DNA of 64,000 nucleotides from Desmodesmus armatus (taxonomy: Eukaryota; Chlorophyta; Chlorophyceae; Sphaeropleales; Scenedesmaceae). Shown piece by piece: positions 22,151 through 46,673 of the stretch (position 1 is the first letter of the stretch; every line of letters begins with the position of its first letter). Made by a program: the position numbers and the translations under genes. The stretch lies in the NCBI GenBank assembly GCA_007449985.2, contig VIIQ02000305.1, positions 1 to 64,000 on the forward strand, in the 5' to 3' direction. The notes beneath the pieces are model-generated. The model saw nothing but the letters and a program-made list of their open reading frames with translations, was not told where the DNA came from and made no database searches.

Positions 22151-22700
22151 CGTCTGTATACAGGCCCCTGGGGGGGGGGGGGGGGGGGGGGGGGGTCCAG
22201 GGGGGGGGGGCACCAGCACACTCCTCCTCCCCCTGCCGCCACCAACACCCGACGCGTCCCTGAGCGGGGTGATGTCAGCCGCTGCGCTGTACCCTACCCG
22301 TGCTCTGCTGCTGCCGCTGCACCGGCCCCCTGCGCCCCATGCTGCTGCTGGTACTGCCGCTGCCGTAATCACCAGACCCTACTGCTGCTACTGACCCGGC
22401 TGCTTTCCCAGCAGCAGCAGGTTGAGGCCAGCCTGGCCCTGTCGTCAGGGTTTAGCTCCAGGGCGTCTGCGAGGGCAGCTAAACCCTGTGTGCGGGCGTG
22501 TCAGCCCTGCGGGCTGATAGGGTGTTGATCAGCAGCTGTGCCAGGTGGGGCATGCTGCAGCTGACTCAGCCTGGACCTGCAAACATGGCCAGGGGGGGGG
22601 ACGGTCAGCAGGGGTGCAGGTGGTCAAGGGTGCCATAATCTGAGAATGTAAAGACCTGCTGCAGCTGACTCAGCCAGGACCTGCAGGAGCATGGAAATGA
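22150..22700 (-). pseudogene. Golgin C-terminal (GRAB region) fragment, inverted copy
   Basis: On the minus strand this matches the golgin C-terminal exons near 40526-40900. Two copies of the exon start reading VQAESAA lie at about 22690 and 22583. They are followed by the segment encoding the NPDDRA-like part with its TTTAGC palindromes (22420-22510), then SAAADITPLRDASG (22230-22300) and RGRRSVL, which breaks into G/C runs at 22170-22210. The frame is not continuous. Together with the F-box/LRR gene and tail fragment upstream it forms the inverted copy of the duplicated block. Confidence 0.65.
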
Positions 22701-22989
22701 GGAAGGCATCGCGCGCGCGGCAGGGAGGGGGCGGGCAGCAGTGCAGGCAAGAACCAAAAGCGCCAATCATGGTCAAAAAGCCAAAACAGGTGGGGAGAAA
22801 AGGGCAGGGAGGTGCTGCAGATCAATGACCACATTATCCACAGGGCAGTGGCGGGGGGGGGGGTGATTCACCCAATACCTGCAGGGTTGAGGTGACATGG
22901 AGGAAGGACCATGTGTTCATAAACCCAGCAAGGATGCAGGTGTTACACACAGGGGCATGACAACAGTGCAAAGGGGAGGACAAGGGCAA

Positions 22990-23200
22990 GCTGACAGACA
23001 TGGCCAAGGCTGAGCATAGACAAGGTGGCTGCGTGGGGGACCCTCCACATGGACCTTCAACACCCGGGCCTCACCTGTCGCACTCGCTCATGCATCTCCC
23101 AAACACTCAGTCAGTCATCCCTGCCTGCTCCACCAACATCTGCTCCCCTACTGCCACCAGAGGCCAGCGTCAGCAGCAGCACAAGCTATGCCATCATGCC
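22990..23200. repeat. Inverted copy of the segment at 46090-46270
   Basis: This segment (GCTGAGCATAGACAAGGTGG through the GCTCCACCAACATCTGCTCC region) is the reverse complement of 46090-46270 with few differences. A shorter, more diverged copy occurs at 51950-52020. It lies at the equivalent place downstream of each of F-box/LRR genes 2, 4 and 5. Confidence 0.8.
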
Positions 23201-23359
23201 CTGACAACAGCCCCCGCAGCGCTGCCACCTAGACTGCAATTGTTGCCGCGATTGCTGACGCACTAGCGCCCTTGCAGCGGCAACCCCGTGCTGCGCTGTT
23301 GCTGCAGCAGCCTGCTCGCTGGTTCGACTTGCGCCCAAGGCTGCTGTGCTGGTGGCCTG

Positions 23360-25316
23360 CTACTCTGCCAGTGCAGCAGCCGCCTGCTGCACCACTGCAG
23401 GTCGCTGTGGTTGAGGTGGAGGCGTAGGATCTGGCGCCACACGGGTCCCTCACAACCCTCCTGCAGAGCACAGCATGGCAGCGGCAGGAGGAACAACAGC
23501 GGTGTGCTGAGCATCCTACAGACAGGCATCAAGCTATGCATAACATAGCAGCCAACACAGTTGCGCACTACACAGTATGTATGGTATGTACCCTCAAAGA
23601 GGCTAGTTACAACAGCGCCACACAGTTGTGGCGCTGTGTAGCTACGGATGCGCACAACAGGCTCTATCCTCACATAATACTGCACTCGTCTCATCCCTGC
23701 CACAACAACACTGCCTGCCAAACCATCTGCCCACATTGTCAGCCAATGACAAACCATCAGCCAGCCACAGATTCAACTCACCAGGGCAGCACACTGATGA
23801 AGAGTGCTTTCAACTGGGCAATCGCGGTGATCCCAAGTAGTAGTTGTCAGGGCTGCCAGCTGCTTCAGCTGTGCAAGCTGCAGCAGCGGCAGCTCCCTGA
23901 GCTCAATTGGAATAGCTAGCTTCAGCCCCCTTAGCCTCGTCAGCTGAGCGACTGCCTGCAGACACTCATTTGCGGTGGGTTCATCATAGTCCTCCATAGA
24001 CAGGGCCAGCGTGTGCAGCTTGCTGAGCCCCTGCAGGTGGGCCAGCAGCTGTGCTGTGTTGTCGGCTGCTGCACATCAAGGAACTGCAGGTTGGGGCAGC
24101 AGCTGACAATGAGGCTGCCTTCGGGGGCTGACGCGCTGTCATACTGCGTGGCAAGGCCATCATCGTCCTCCTCTGCATCTTCCATGTATGAAATGTTGAG
24201 TGACGTCAGGTGTGGCAGCTGCCTGCCAGCAGGGAATATGTGCGGCCATACCCCTTTTGGCACCTGGGCGCCGCTGATGTCAAGGTGCTGCAGCTTGCTG
24301 CTTGCTGTGAATGCCGAGAGAGCTGCTGCAGGTGGCAGGTCGACACCCCCTGGGTAGATCCTCTGCCCCCCTAGGCCCAGGTGTGTCAGCTGCTGCAGGG
24401 GCTGCAGGTCAGCCAGCAGCTGTCGTAGCCCTGCTGTGTCACCCTCTACCCCGTGTCCTTCGTGTCCTTCGTACTCCGCATGCAGGTCCAGGTGCTGCAG
24501 CAGGGTCTTGCCAGTCAGGACATCTGGCGGCACTGCACCGCATCCCTGGACGTCCAGGCGCGTGAGGTGTGTTCCAGCCAGGCCAAGGGCAGGCTTACAT
24601 TCACTCTCTCGGCCACTCAGCCGCAGCTCAACCAGGTTGGGCAGGGGCTGCGGGGTGGGCTCCGGCACCAGCACCTCAACGTCACCAAGCTCCAGGTAGG
24701 TGAGCTGCGGCATACGCTGCAGCACGCTGGCCTGAACTTGGTTGCTGTAGTTGCTCAGCACGGGGGTCACGCTGAGGTACTGAAGCCCCGGGAGCTGCGC
24801 CAGTGCTGTGTCAAGCCAATCCACATCCCCAAACAAGCCAACGTCCCCAAACAGCTCGCATTCGCTGATGCACAGCTGCTTGAGGGCTGCTTGCATTGCA
24901 GCAGCCGCCAGCACGCCCTTAAACCCTTCGAAGGGCATCAGCTGCAGCTTGAACCCGTTGAGGCGCATGCTGCTGAGCTGCAGGTCAGGTGGCAGCTGGC
25001 GGAGACTGGGCCTGGAGTCCTCAGAATCTTCCACAGACCCTTGGAGGTCGACGCTGCTGATGTGGTGCCTGCCATGATGGCTGTGCCGCTCTAGGTACAG
25101 CATCATGCTGTCAACCTGCTCCTGCTCCGTCATGACTAGTGTGATGCTGCCAGCACGGCAGAGTGCCGCGACAGCTGCCTGGTGCAACCTGCTGTGGGAC
25201 CTGGCGGCACTGAAAAGGCTGCGATAGTCCTCTGCGTCTGCAAAACACTGCACCACCTCCAGCAGGCATGCATCAGGCAGGTCCAGCCAACACCGTGCTG
25301 GCTCCCGCGCTGCCAT
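23360..25316 (-). CDS. F-box/LRR-type protein 2 (frameshifted)
   Basis: The ATG at 25316 sits one base after a TTCACAG acceptor, implying a 5'UTR intron. Exon 1 spans 25316-23782 and exon 2 23460-23360. It starts MAAREPARCWLDLPDACLLE, with an F-box-like segment to LHQAAVAAL, then leucine-rich units such as LPGLQYLSVTPVL, LTYLELGDVEVL, LVELRLSGRES, LTRLDVQGCG, LQHLDLHAEYEG and LTSLNISYME. One base is lost after FLDVQQ near 24065; the next frame continues to LHQCAAL at a GTGAGT donor. Exon 2 reads GPVWRQILRLHLNHSD and is then shifted by another lost base, missing the stop used by its paralogues. It is about 90% alike to genes 4 and 5. The role as a ubiquitin-ligase adaptor is inferred from the family only. 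Confidence 0.7.
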
Positions 25317-26418
25317 CCTGTGAAGCAGCAGCACACATACAGGTGGCGTGAGATTCCATGTGCAGTATGCTTTTGAGTTACCCGCAGCAGGCATGCACTG
25401 GCAATCACAGTGCCAATTACAGCAACGACTGTACAGTGCACGTCTGTTGCCACCCTATCTGAGCAGCAGCACAGCCAACGGAGCAGCCGCACGAGCCCTC
25501 AAAATGCTACATAATGTTGCCACATGTTGCAATTATCGTATACATGGGACGTGCAACGTGGAACAAAAGCAATGAGAAGGCAAGGACTGATCAATACTGC
25601 AGCAAGCAGCAATCAGCCTTACCCCAAGGGTGACATCAACCAAATTTAGATATACAATGAATACTATACGCACTGAAAGGTCAGAACTGCTGGGAAGGGA
25701 GATTGGGAGGGTGTCGGAGGGCGGGCTCTGTGCTGATCTGCAAGGAATTCGCTGTCGAAACGCCGAGACACCAGTAGATTGGTTGCAACAAACGGTATAC
25801 AGCACTGAGATAAGGCTTCTGTGCACTGAGCTTGGCTTCGTGCACCCAACCCCAAGACCTGTTGCAGGGCAGCTCGTGTTCAAAAGTAGTAGTTTCTGAG
25901 CCTGTGAAAGGCAGTACACCACCTAGGCAAAGAAAAGAGAGATGTTGTCACAACATGTTTTGCAGGTGTAAGGCAACTGGCTGGCTAGGTTCCCCACATA
26001 CATCAGCAGCCATCTCTGCCCACCACGTGTCCCTGCCCTGCCAGTGGGGCCCTCAAGGCCAAGGCCTGGCCTTGCAGTCTTCTGTCACAACGTCTGCTTC
26101 ACACGGAGTTCACTTTCAAGAGCTGTGCTCTCAACCTTGGCAGCCCTGTTGAGCAAACAGCCCTCAAACTGTGTTACTGTTACTGTTACTGTTACATGGT
26201 TCAGGCTGAGCCTGAACACCCCGTAGGGAGCCAACGAGGCTTATGGGGTATCGGCATCATAGAACGCATCTGAATAGTGTTACACCATGCACTCCTGGAA
26301 CCCTCCAGCTACTGCCGGGCACACCCAGCAGGCTCTTAAGCACCACACACACACCACAAACCAACAGACCGGCACTAGGGACACACACATGCAGGACCAT
26401 GTGAATTCGACACCATCT
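25317..26418. other. Spacer shared by all three duplicated blocks
   Basis: This is not coding as far as I can see. It matches, inverted, the spacers at 42640-43650 and 48620-49605. Shared landmarks are the segment around CAGAGCCCGCCCTCCGACACC, the ATTTAGATATAC-like stretch near 25645, and the AAGGCCAGGC(C)CTGG segment near 26060. It should include the promoter and 5'UTR intron of F-box/LRR gene 2. A TGTTAC hexamer repeat (about four units) lies at 26168-26194. Confidence 0.6.
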
Positions 26419-26796
26419 CTATGACTTGCCAAATGTTCCATAGGTCGAGATTCCTGCACCCCCTGCCCCACCCATCAGCGCACCATACCCCCCAGTCTTG
26501 GGCAGCCCTGCATAGCTGTCACTTAGACCAGCACAGCCCCCATAGGCACTGCTGCTGATGTTGTTGCCGTACCCCACACCGGTGCCTGCTGTTGCCGCTG
26601 CCTGGCTGCTGCCGCTGTCACCAAAGGTCCCATACCCAGCACCACCTCCACGACCAACCATACTGCTGAGCCCACCCAAGGCTCCACCACCCAAGTTGTT
26701 GTAGCCACCCATTGCAGCTGTAGCCGCACTTGCTGCTGCTGTTGCTGCAGCACTGCCTGTACTGGCAGGGCCTGAGTACAGACCTCCACCATTCAC
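26419..26796 (-). pseudogene. Golgin Gly-rich tail fragment, inverted copy
   Basis: The 125-residue frame equals the last part of the golgin tail at 42260-42620: it starts GGGLYSGPASTGS, continues through GGALGGLSSMVG and YAGLPKTGGYGALMGG, and ends STYGTFGKS. Sequence upstream of 26797 does not match, so this is a block boundary; the fragment is preceded by a GCTTCAG acceptor-like site. Unlike the copy at 42620 it has no frameshift near the end. Confidence 0.7.
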
Positions 26797-27333
26797 CTGA
26801 AGCAGCAGACGACGAAAGGACAGTCACAACAGTAACACGCACGATCAGCAGCAGCGACAGCAAAGTCAGCAGCAACTGCAGTGCAGCCTCATGCTGGTTG
26901 CATGCTGATCCTTCACAGGTTTGCCTGGAACAACAGCAGATGGCAGCAACTGGCACTTGGCAGGAGGTGTGTGGGCGTAACATGCTCTTCTGGCGCAGTA
27001 AACTTGGCAGCCAACCTATGGTGTAGGATATGCCAGGCCATCTACACCAAGCTCTGAAGCCTTCCATCCATGCAAACCCTACCACACACCACACCAAGCT
27101 GGCTGCCCACTCAGGTTCCTCAGGTTCAGCCCTAGGCCCCCAAGCATCAAGCTTAGTACCGCAACATGCCATGTGCGGCAGGCCATGAACACACCCCTTA
27201 CTGCCAGGCAACCCCCCCCCCCAGCAGCCCCCCCCCCCCCCCCCTCCCCCTCCCAGCAGCCCGGACATGCCCCCCTCTCACCCAGCTACTGGCCCCCTGC
27301 CTCTCTGCCAGTGGCACCTGCCATCCTCAAGCC

Positions 27334-27378
<45 letters not shown>

Positions 27379-27494
27379 ACTATCATCAATGTCGTGGTGA
27401 TACTGTATGTACATACTGTATGTACATGATTGATGCAGCTCATATGTTTCAAACATTCAAACAGGCTGTGAGTAACACCCTAGCTGCACTGCCC
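26797..27494. other. Spacer with long C runs
   Basis: No gene is seen. C runs at 27211-27219, 27229-27244 and 27337-27364 are followed by a CA repeat at 27364-27380. On the minus strand these are G runs just downstream of the donor of F-box/LRR gene 3. Confidence 0.5.
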
Positions 27495-28869
27495 TCACCT
27501 TGGTGGCACGTACAGCAGCCTAGGGCAGCAGCTGGCCATGAGGCTGCCATCGGGACCTGATAGCGGCCACGGCTTGTTTTCGCCATCTGGCTGATCCACG
27601 CCAGAAGTGCCCAGGTACGTCAGGTGCGGCAGCTGCCTGCCAGCTGGGAAGATGTGCTGCCACACACCTGCTGGCAGGGTGCAGCCGCTGATGTCAAGGT
27701 GCTGCAGCTTGCTGCTGGCTGTGAGCGCCGAGTAAGCTGCTGCAGGGATGTTGCTGGCCTGATGGGTGGACAAGCTGTCGTACAGACGTAGGTACGTCAG
27801 CTGGGTTAGCTGCTGAAGGTCGGCATGGGGTTGCCGGTGCCCGGCATTGCCAGAGCCGCAGACCACTCGCAACTGTCAAAGTCCAGATGCTGCAGCTTGG
27901 TCAGGCCAGCCAAAGCACCTGGACGGATGACAGCAGCACATAGATTGGGGGGGGGGGGACGGGGGGGAGGGGGGTGTTGCAAGTGGATACGGTTACCGCT
28001 GGGCGGTACAAAGACGGACTTGCTGGACAATCAACTGGCAACATGGTATGCATAGCAGAGCACGGTATCCTACATTCCGACTACCAATATTTCCTAGTAA
28101 CAAATGCACAGAGGGTCCGAATCTGCTCGAACCTGGGCGGATGTTGTTGACCTCCATTTCAAACCGGTGAGGTGCGGTGCGCCCGACAGCATCTTGACAG
28201 AGACCTCATCCAAGAAAAATGACAGCCGCAGGTCAACCAGCCGGGGCATGGCTTGAAGGGTTGAGTCAAAGTCTTCTGGGTTTTCCATTTCAACTTGAGA
28301 CATGCTGAGGGCTGTGAGGTGGTGCAAGTGCTGCAAGACGCCTGTCGGGAGGTAGAAGTAGCCGGTTTCGTTGTCCAATCCACCGAATCGCAAGTCCTGC
28401 AGCCCAGCAGGCAGCTGTGACAGCGCCTCGAGAAAAGCCTCTGCGCCATCAAGCACTTCGCCAATGATCGAGAGCTGCTTGAGGGCTGCTACCGTTGCAG
28501 CAGCCCCAGCACGCCCTGGAAGCCGCCACCCGGCTGCAGCTGCAAGTCAAAGCCGGATAACTGCAGGCTGCTGAGCTGCAGGTCTGGCGGCAGCTGGCGA
28601 AGGGCGATCATGCTGCGCGACCCTGGCCAGGTTTGATCGAGATCCACGCCGTCAACATCACGGGCATGCTTGCTGAGGTACAGCAGTGCACCGTCCATCT
28701 GCTGCTGTGTGCGCAAGCCTGCTTTGAAGCTGCGCAGTGCTGCCACAGCTGCCTGGTGCAGCTTGCTGTGGGCCCTGGCGGCACTGAAAACGCAGCGTAG
28801 GTCTGTGGCTGCGCAGAACTGCAGTATTGCCAGCAGGCAGGCGTCTGGCAGCGCCAGCAGCAGCGACAT
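27495..28869 (-). CDS. F-box/LRR-type protein 3 (fragmented)
   Basis: The start is ATG at 28869 (MSLLLALPDACLLAILQFCA), with the F-box-like stretch ending LHQAAVAAL. Leucine-rich units follow: LRQLPPDLQLSSLQLSGF, LPAGLQDLRFGG, LTALSMSQVEM, LVDLRLSFFLD, LQHLDFDSC, LTYLRLYDSLS and LQHLDISGCTLPAGVWQHIFP. One G is missing in a run near 28493, so the frame ends LLQR* and resumes as TVAALKQL in the next frame. Another slip is near 27845, and an intron probably lies at about 28100-27960. It ends at CCACCAAG|GTGAGG (about 27513) without a recognised last exon. It is closer to gene 1 than to genes 2, 4 and 5. It may be a pseudogene or affected by assembly indels. Confidence 0.6.
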
Positions 28870-29453
28870 GGTGCCTGTGCGCCTGTGCAGGCACGAAGGA
28901 CACGGACAGCATTGAGACAGTGCTTGTCACTGAAATGCATTGAATTTGGGGCAGATACCCCAAATAAGGATGAAGCTGTGAGTTGCACCAATGGAAGCAT
29001 GACAGCAGTGGAGGCACACACACTGCCTCACCGAATTGCAAGGCAGCAGGAGGGTTACAGCAGTGGCTGTCTGCAGCCTGTGAGAGCCTTCAACAGATGT
29101 GCAGAAAGTAAAGCTCTAAACTGATGTACCGATGAAATCACACCAAGCAACGCACAGTGGTGTGTGTGTTCAGGTTGTGGATCAGGGCATTGGCCCCTGC
29201 AACCCTATGTCGAGCAATGCTCTCTGATTGACAGTGACGTACGAAATATTCAAAATACGATTCCCGTTCCTCTTGGGTCCTACGTTTCGTTGACTGCAGC
29301 CAACGAACAGGGAACAACGGTCCCACCGAAGCCTGGCTAAGCCATGTGTTGAACCAGCTGTACAAGAACACCTTTGAGTATGATCAGTTTGATCTGCACA
29401 GATATCAGAGGCTGATGTGCGGTGTCGGTTTCACAGCACAGCAGTGAGCAGCG
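28870..29453. other. Divergent intergenic region between F-box/LRR gene 3 and the golgin gene
   Basis: No gene was recognised. A less repetitive 580-bp stretch, AT-richer near 29220-29290, likely holds divergent promoters. I see no known motif. Confidence 0.4.
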
Positions 29454-42620
<13,167 letters not shown>

Positions 42621-43654
42621 GGAAGGGAGTGTGTGAGGTTTCTTGATGCTGTGCTTGCGTGTCTCTGGCGCTGGACTATCAGTTTGTGGTGTGTGTGGGG
42701 TGCTTGAGAGCCTGCTGGGTGAGGCTAGCAGTGGCAATTGTGCCAGGAGTGCATGGTGTAACACTGGTTGAAAGCTGTTTGCTCAACAGGGCTGTTGAGA
42801 TGTAGAGCACCGTGGATGAAATTAAGCACATTTGGCACCCCGTGTGTGGGATGCAGACGTTACGTTACGGTATGAAAGACTGCAAGGCCAGGCCCTGGCC
42901 CTGAGGGGCAGGGACACGTGGACAGGGATGACTGCTGATGTATGTGCGGGAGCTAGTCAGCCAATTGCCTTACCCTACAGACATTTTGCGACAACTTCTC
43001 CCTGCCTAGGGGGTGCACTGCCTTTCAGGTTCAAAACGTACTACTTCTGTTGAACATGAGCTGCATTGCAACAGGTCTTGGGGTTGGGTGCACGAGGCCA
43101 AGCCATGTGCACAGAAGCCTTACCTCAGTGCTACTGCTGTCTCAGCGTTCAAAGTACTGCTGTCTCAGCGTTCTAATAGCGAATTCCTTGCAGAGAATTC
43201 GCACAGAGCCCGCCCTCCGACACCCATCACAATCGCCCTGCCCAGCAGATTGGACCCTTTAGTGCGTATCGTATACATCGTATTTTTACGTTTGGTTGAC
43301 GTCACCCTTGGGGTAAGGCTGATTGCTTGCTGCAGTTTGAAGGACTATTGATCAGTCCTTTCGTTCTGGTTGCCTTTGTTCCACGTCGCACGTCCCGTGT
43401 ATACGACAATTGCAACATACGGCAACAAGATGTGGCCACCAGCAGGTTCATGCTGCTGCTCCGTTGGCTGTGCTGCTGCTCAGACAGGGTGGTGCCCAGC
43501 ACACGTGCACTCAGTGTACAGTGACTGTACAGGCCTTGCTGTATTTGGCACTGTAACTGCCAGTGCATGCCTGCTGCGGTTAACCCAAAAGCATACTGCA
43601 CGTGAAATCTCACGCTACTTGTTTGTGCGCTGCTGTGCTCTGCTGCTTCACAGG

Positions 43655-45856
43655 ATGGCAGCGCAGAAGCCAGCACAGTGTTTGCTGGACCTGCCCGATG
43701 AATGCCTGCTGGAGGTGGCGCAGTATTTTGTAGACGCAGGAGACCATCGCAGCCTGTTCAGCGGCGCCAGGGCCCACAGCAGGCTGCACCAGGCAGCTGT
43801 CGCGGCACTCTGCCGTGCTGGCAGCATCACAGTAGTCATGATTGAACAGGAGCAGGTAGACAGCATGCTGCTGTACCTAGAGCGGCACAGTCATCATGAT
43901 GGGCACCACATCAGCAGCGTCAACCTGCAGGGTTCTGTGGAGGATTCTCAGGACTCCAGGCCCAGCCTCCGCCAGCTGCCACCTGACCTGCAGCTGCGCG
44001 GCATGCACCTCAACAGGTTCAACGTGCAGCTGCTGCCCTGCGAAGGGTTTAGGGGCGTGCTGGGGGCTGCTGCGATGCAAGCAGCCCTCAAGCAGCTGTG
44101 CATCAGCGACTGCGAGCTGTTTGGGGACGATGTGGATGGGCTTGACACAGCACTGGCGCAGCTCCCGGGGCTTCAGTGCCTCAGCTTGACCCCCGTGCTG
44201 AGCAACTACAACAACCAAGTCCCGGCCAGCGTGCTGCAGCGTATGCTGCAGCTCAGCTACCTGGAGCTTGGTGACGTTGAGGTGCTGGTGCCGGGGCCCA
44301 CCCTGCAGCCCCTGCCCAACCTGGTTGAGCTGCGGCTGAGTGGCCAAGAGAGTGAGCCTGCCCTTGGCCTGGCAGAGAGTGAGCCTGCCCTTGGCCTGGC
44401 AGGAACACACCTCACGCGCCTGGATGTCAAGGGATGCGGTGCAGTGCCGCCAGATGTCCTGACTGGCAAGATCCTGCTGCAGCACCTGGACCTGAATGCG
44501 GAGTGGGAAGGACACGGGGTAGAGGGTGTGATGGAACCGGATGACATAGCAGGGCTACGACAGCTGCTGGCTGACCTGCAGCAGCTGCAGCAGCTGACAC
44601 ACCTGGGCCTAGGGGGGCAGAGGATCTACCCAGGGGGTGACGAACTGCCACCTGCAGCAGCTCTCTCGGCATTCACAGCAAGCAGCAAGCTGCAGCACCT
44701 GACATCAGCGGTGCCCAGGTGCCAAAAGGGGTGTGGCCGCACATATTCCCTGCTGGCAGGCAGCTGCTGGACCTGACGTCACTCGACATATCCAAGATTG
44801 AAGAGGCAGAGGAGGACGATGATGGCCTTGATGGCACGGAGTTTTACTTGGCGCCGGCCCCTGCAGGCAGCCTCCTTGTCAGCTGCTGCCCCAACCTGCA
44901 GTTCCTTGATGTGCAGGAGCTGACAAACACAGCACAGCTGCTGCCCCACCTGCAGGGGCTCAGCAGGCTGCACACACTGGCGCTGTGTATGGAGGACTAT
45001 GATGATGATGAACCAGCAGCAATTGAGCGTCTGCAGGCAGTTGCGCAGCTGACAAGGCTAAGGGGGCTCAAGCTAACTATGCCTTGGAAGCGACCTGGAA
45101 GCGACATCAGGGAGCTGCCGCTGCTGCAGCTTGCACAGCTGAAGCAGCTGACGGCACTGACACATACTTCTTGGGATCACAACGACCTTCGATCACGGCG
45201 ACTTGAAAACACTATTCAACATTGTCGCGCCGTGGTGAGTTGGATCTGTGGCTGGGTGTTGTTTTTTCATGGCCTGATGATGTGGGCAAGTAGTTTGGCA
45301 GGTGGTGTTGCTGTAGCGATGATGAGAGGAGTGCAGTATTGTATCATGATATGACCTGCTATGCGCATGCGTCGCTACACAGCGCCCCAACTGTGTGACG
45401 CTTTTGTTACTAGCCCCTTTGGAAGTGCATACCAAACGTACTGTGTAGTGCTGAACTGGCTTTGCTGCCTTGCTATGCATAGCTTAATACCAATACCAAT
45501 ACCAATATTGCAGGGGGTTAACCCTCTTCCCCGGCACTGGCCAGCGAGCAGATCTGCTCATGGGGGCTTTCACATATATTAGCACCCTTCCTCTTCGCAT
45601 TCGAGTGGGCGATTGAGATCACCCGCACAAGTACGTCAATTCCGGTACCCGATAAGCCCCGGGTGGGGCTCCCCGGGTGGGGCTAATACATGTCTGTGGG
45701 ACGCTCAGCACACCGCTGCTGTTGCTGCTGCCGCTGACTTGCTGTGCTGTGCAGGCGGGTTGTGAGGAGCCAGTGTGGCGCCAGATCCTACGCCTCCACC
45801 TCAACCACAGCGACCCTGCAGTGGTGCAGCAGGCGGCTGCAGCACTGGCAGAGTAG
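43655..45856 (+). CDS. F-box/LRR-type protein 4 (frameshifted)
   Basis: The ATG at 43655 follows a TTCACAG acceptor. Exon 1 is 43655-45234 (donor GTGAGT, phase 0) and exon 2 45755-45856. The protein starts MAAQKPAQCLLDLPDECLLE with an F-box-like region to LHQAAVAAL. It continues in leucine-rich units: LPGLQCLSLTPVL, LSYLELGDVEVL, LVELRLSGQES, LTRLDVKGCG, LQHLDLNAEWEG and LTSLDISKIEE. An in-frame 27-bp duplication gives SEPALGLAE twice (about 44348-44401). One T is missing in CACCTTGACATC near 44700, putting the rest in another frame. Exon 2 reads PVWRQILRLHLNHSDPAVV and ends AALAE stop, the intact form of the last exon. Role as an SCF adaptor is inferred. Confidence 0.7.
45491..45683. mobile_element. 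193-bp insertion unique to block copy 2
   Basis: The intron before the last exon of gene 4 carries this segment, which is absent at the equivalent place in gene 5 (near 51385) and gene 2 (near 23535). TAATAC flanks it on both sides (45485-45490 and 45684-45689). It begins with a TACCAA hexamer repeat and ends with two CCCGGGTGGGGCT units. No coding potential. Confidence 0.6.
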
Positions 45857-46038
45857 CGGGCCACCAGCGAAGGTCTCGGGCGCAGGTCATAAGCCTTGGC
45901 AACAAGGCTGCTGCAGCAACAGCGGCAGCACTGGGTTGCCGCTTCAAGGGCGCTAGTGCAGCAGCAATCGGGGCAACAGCTGCAGTCCCGGTGGCATCGC
46001 TGCGGCAAGCTGTTGCCAGGGCAGAGCGGCGTAGTTGG

Positions 46039-46076
<38 letters not shown>

Positions 46077-46673
46077 ACACTGCCAGCGGTGGCAGTAGGG
46101 GAGCAGATGTTGGTGGAGCAGGCAGCTCTCACTGACTGAGTTTTTGGGAGATGCATGAACGAGTGCGACAGGTGAGGCCCGGGGTGTTGGAGGGTCCATG
46201 TGGAGGTCCCCCACGCAGCCACCTTGTCTATGCTCAGCCTTGACCATGTCTGCCAGCTCGCCCTCGTCCTCCCCTTGCACCGCTGTCATGCCACTGTGTG
46301 TACACCTGCATCCTTGCTGGGACACTGAACACATGGTCCTCTCTCCATGTCACTTCAACCATGCAGGCGCAGGGTGAATCAGCCCCCCCCCACCACCACC
46401 ACCACCACTGCCCTGTGGATAATGTGGTCCTTCATCTGCAACACCTCCCTCCCTTTTGTCCCCACCTGTTTTGGCTTTTAGGCCATCGATTGGCGCATTT
46501 GGTTCTTGCCTGCACTGCTGCCCCCCCCCCCCTCCTCATTTGCCTCCTCATTTCCATGCTCCTGCAGGTCCAGGCTGAGTCAGCTGCAGCAGGTCTTGAC
46601 ATCCTCAGATTATGGCACCCTTGACCACCTGCACCCCTGCTGACCGTGCCCCTCCCCCCGTCCATGTGTGCAG
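45857..46673. other. Spacer between block copies 2 and 3
   Basis: No gene was recognised. It contains a CTG run at 46039-46076, the segment shared inverted with 22990-23200, C runs at 46384-46393 and 46520-46530, and a copy of the golgin exon start (VQAESAAAG) after CTGCAG at 46569. Confidence 0.55.
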
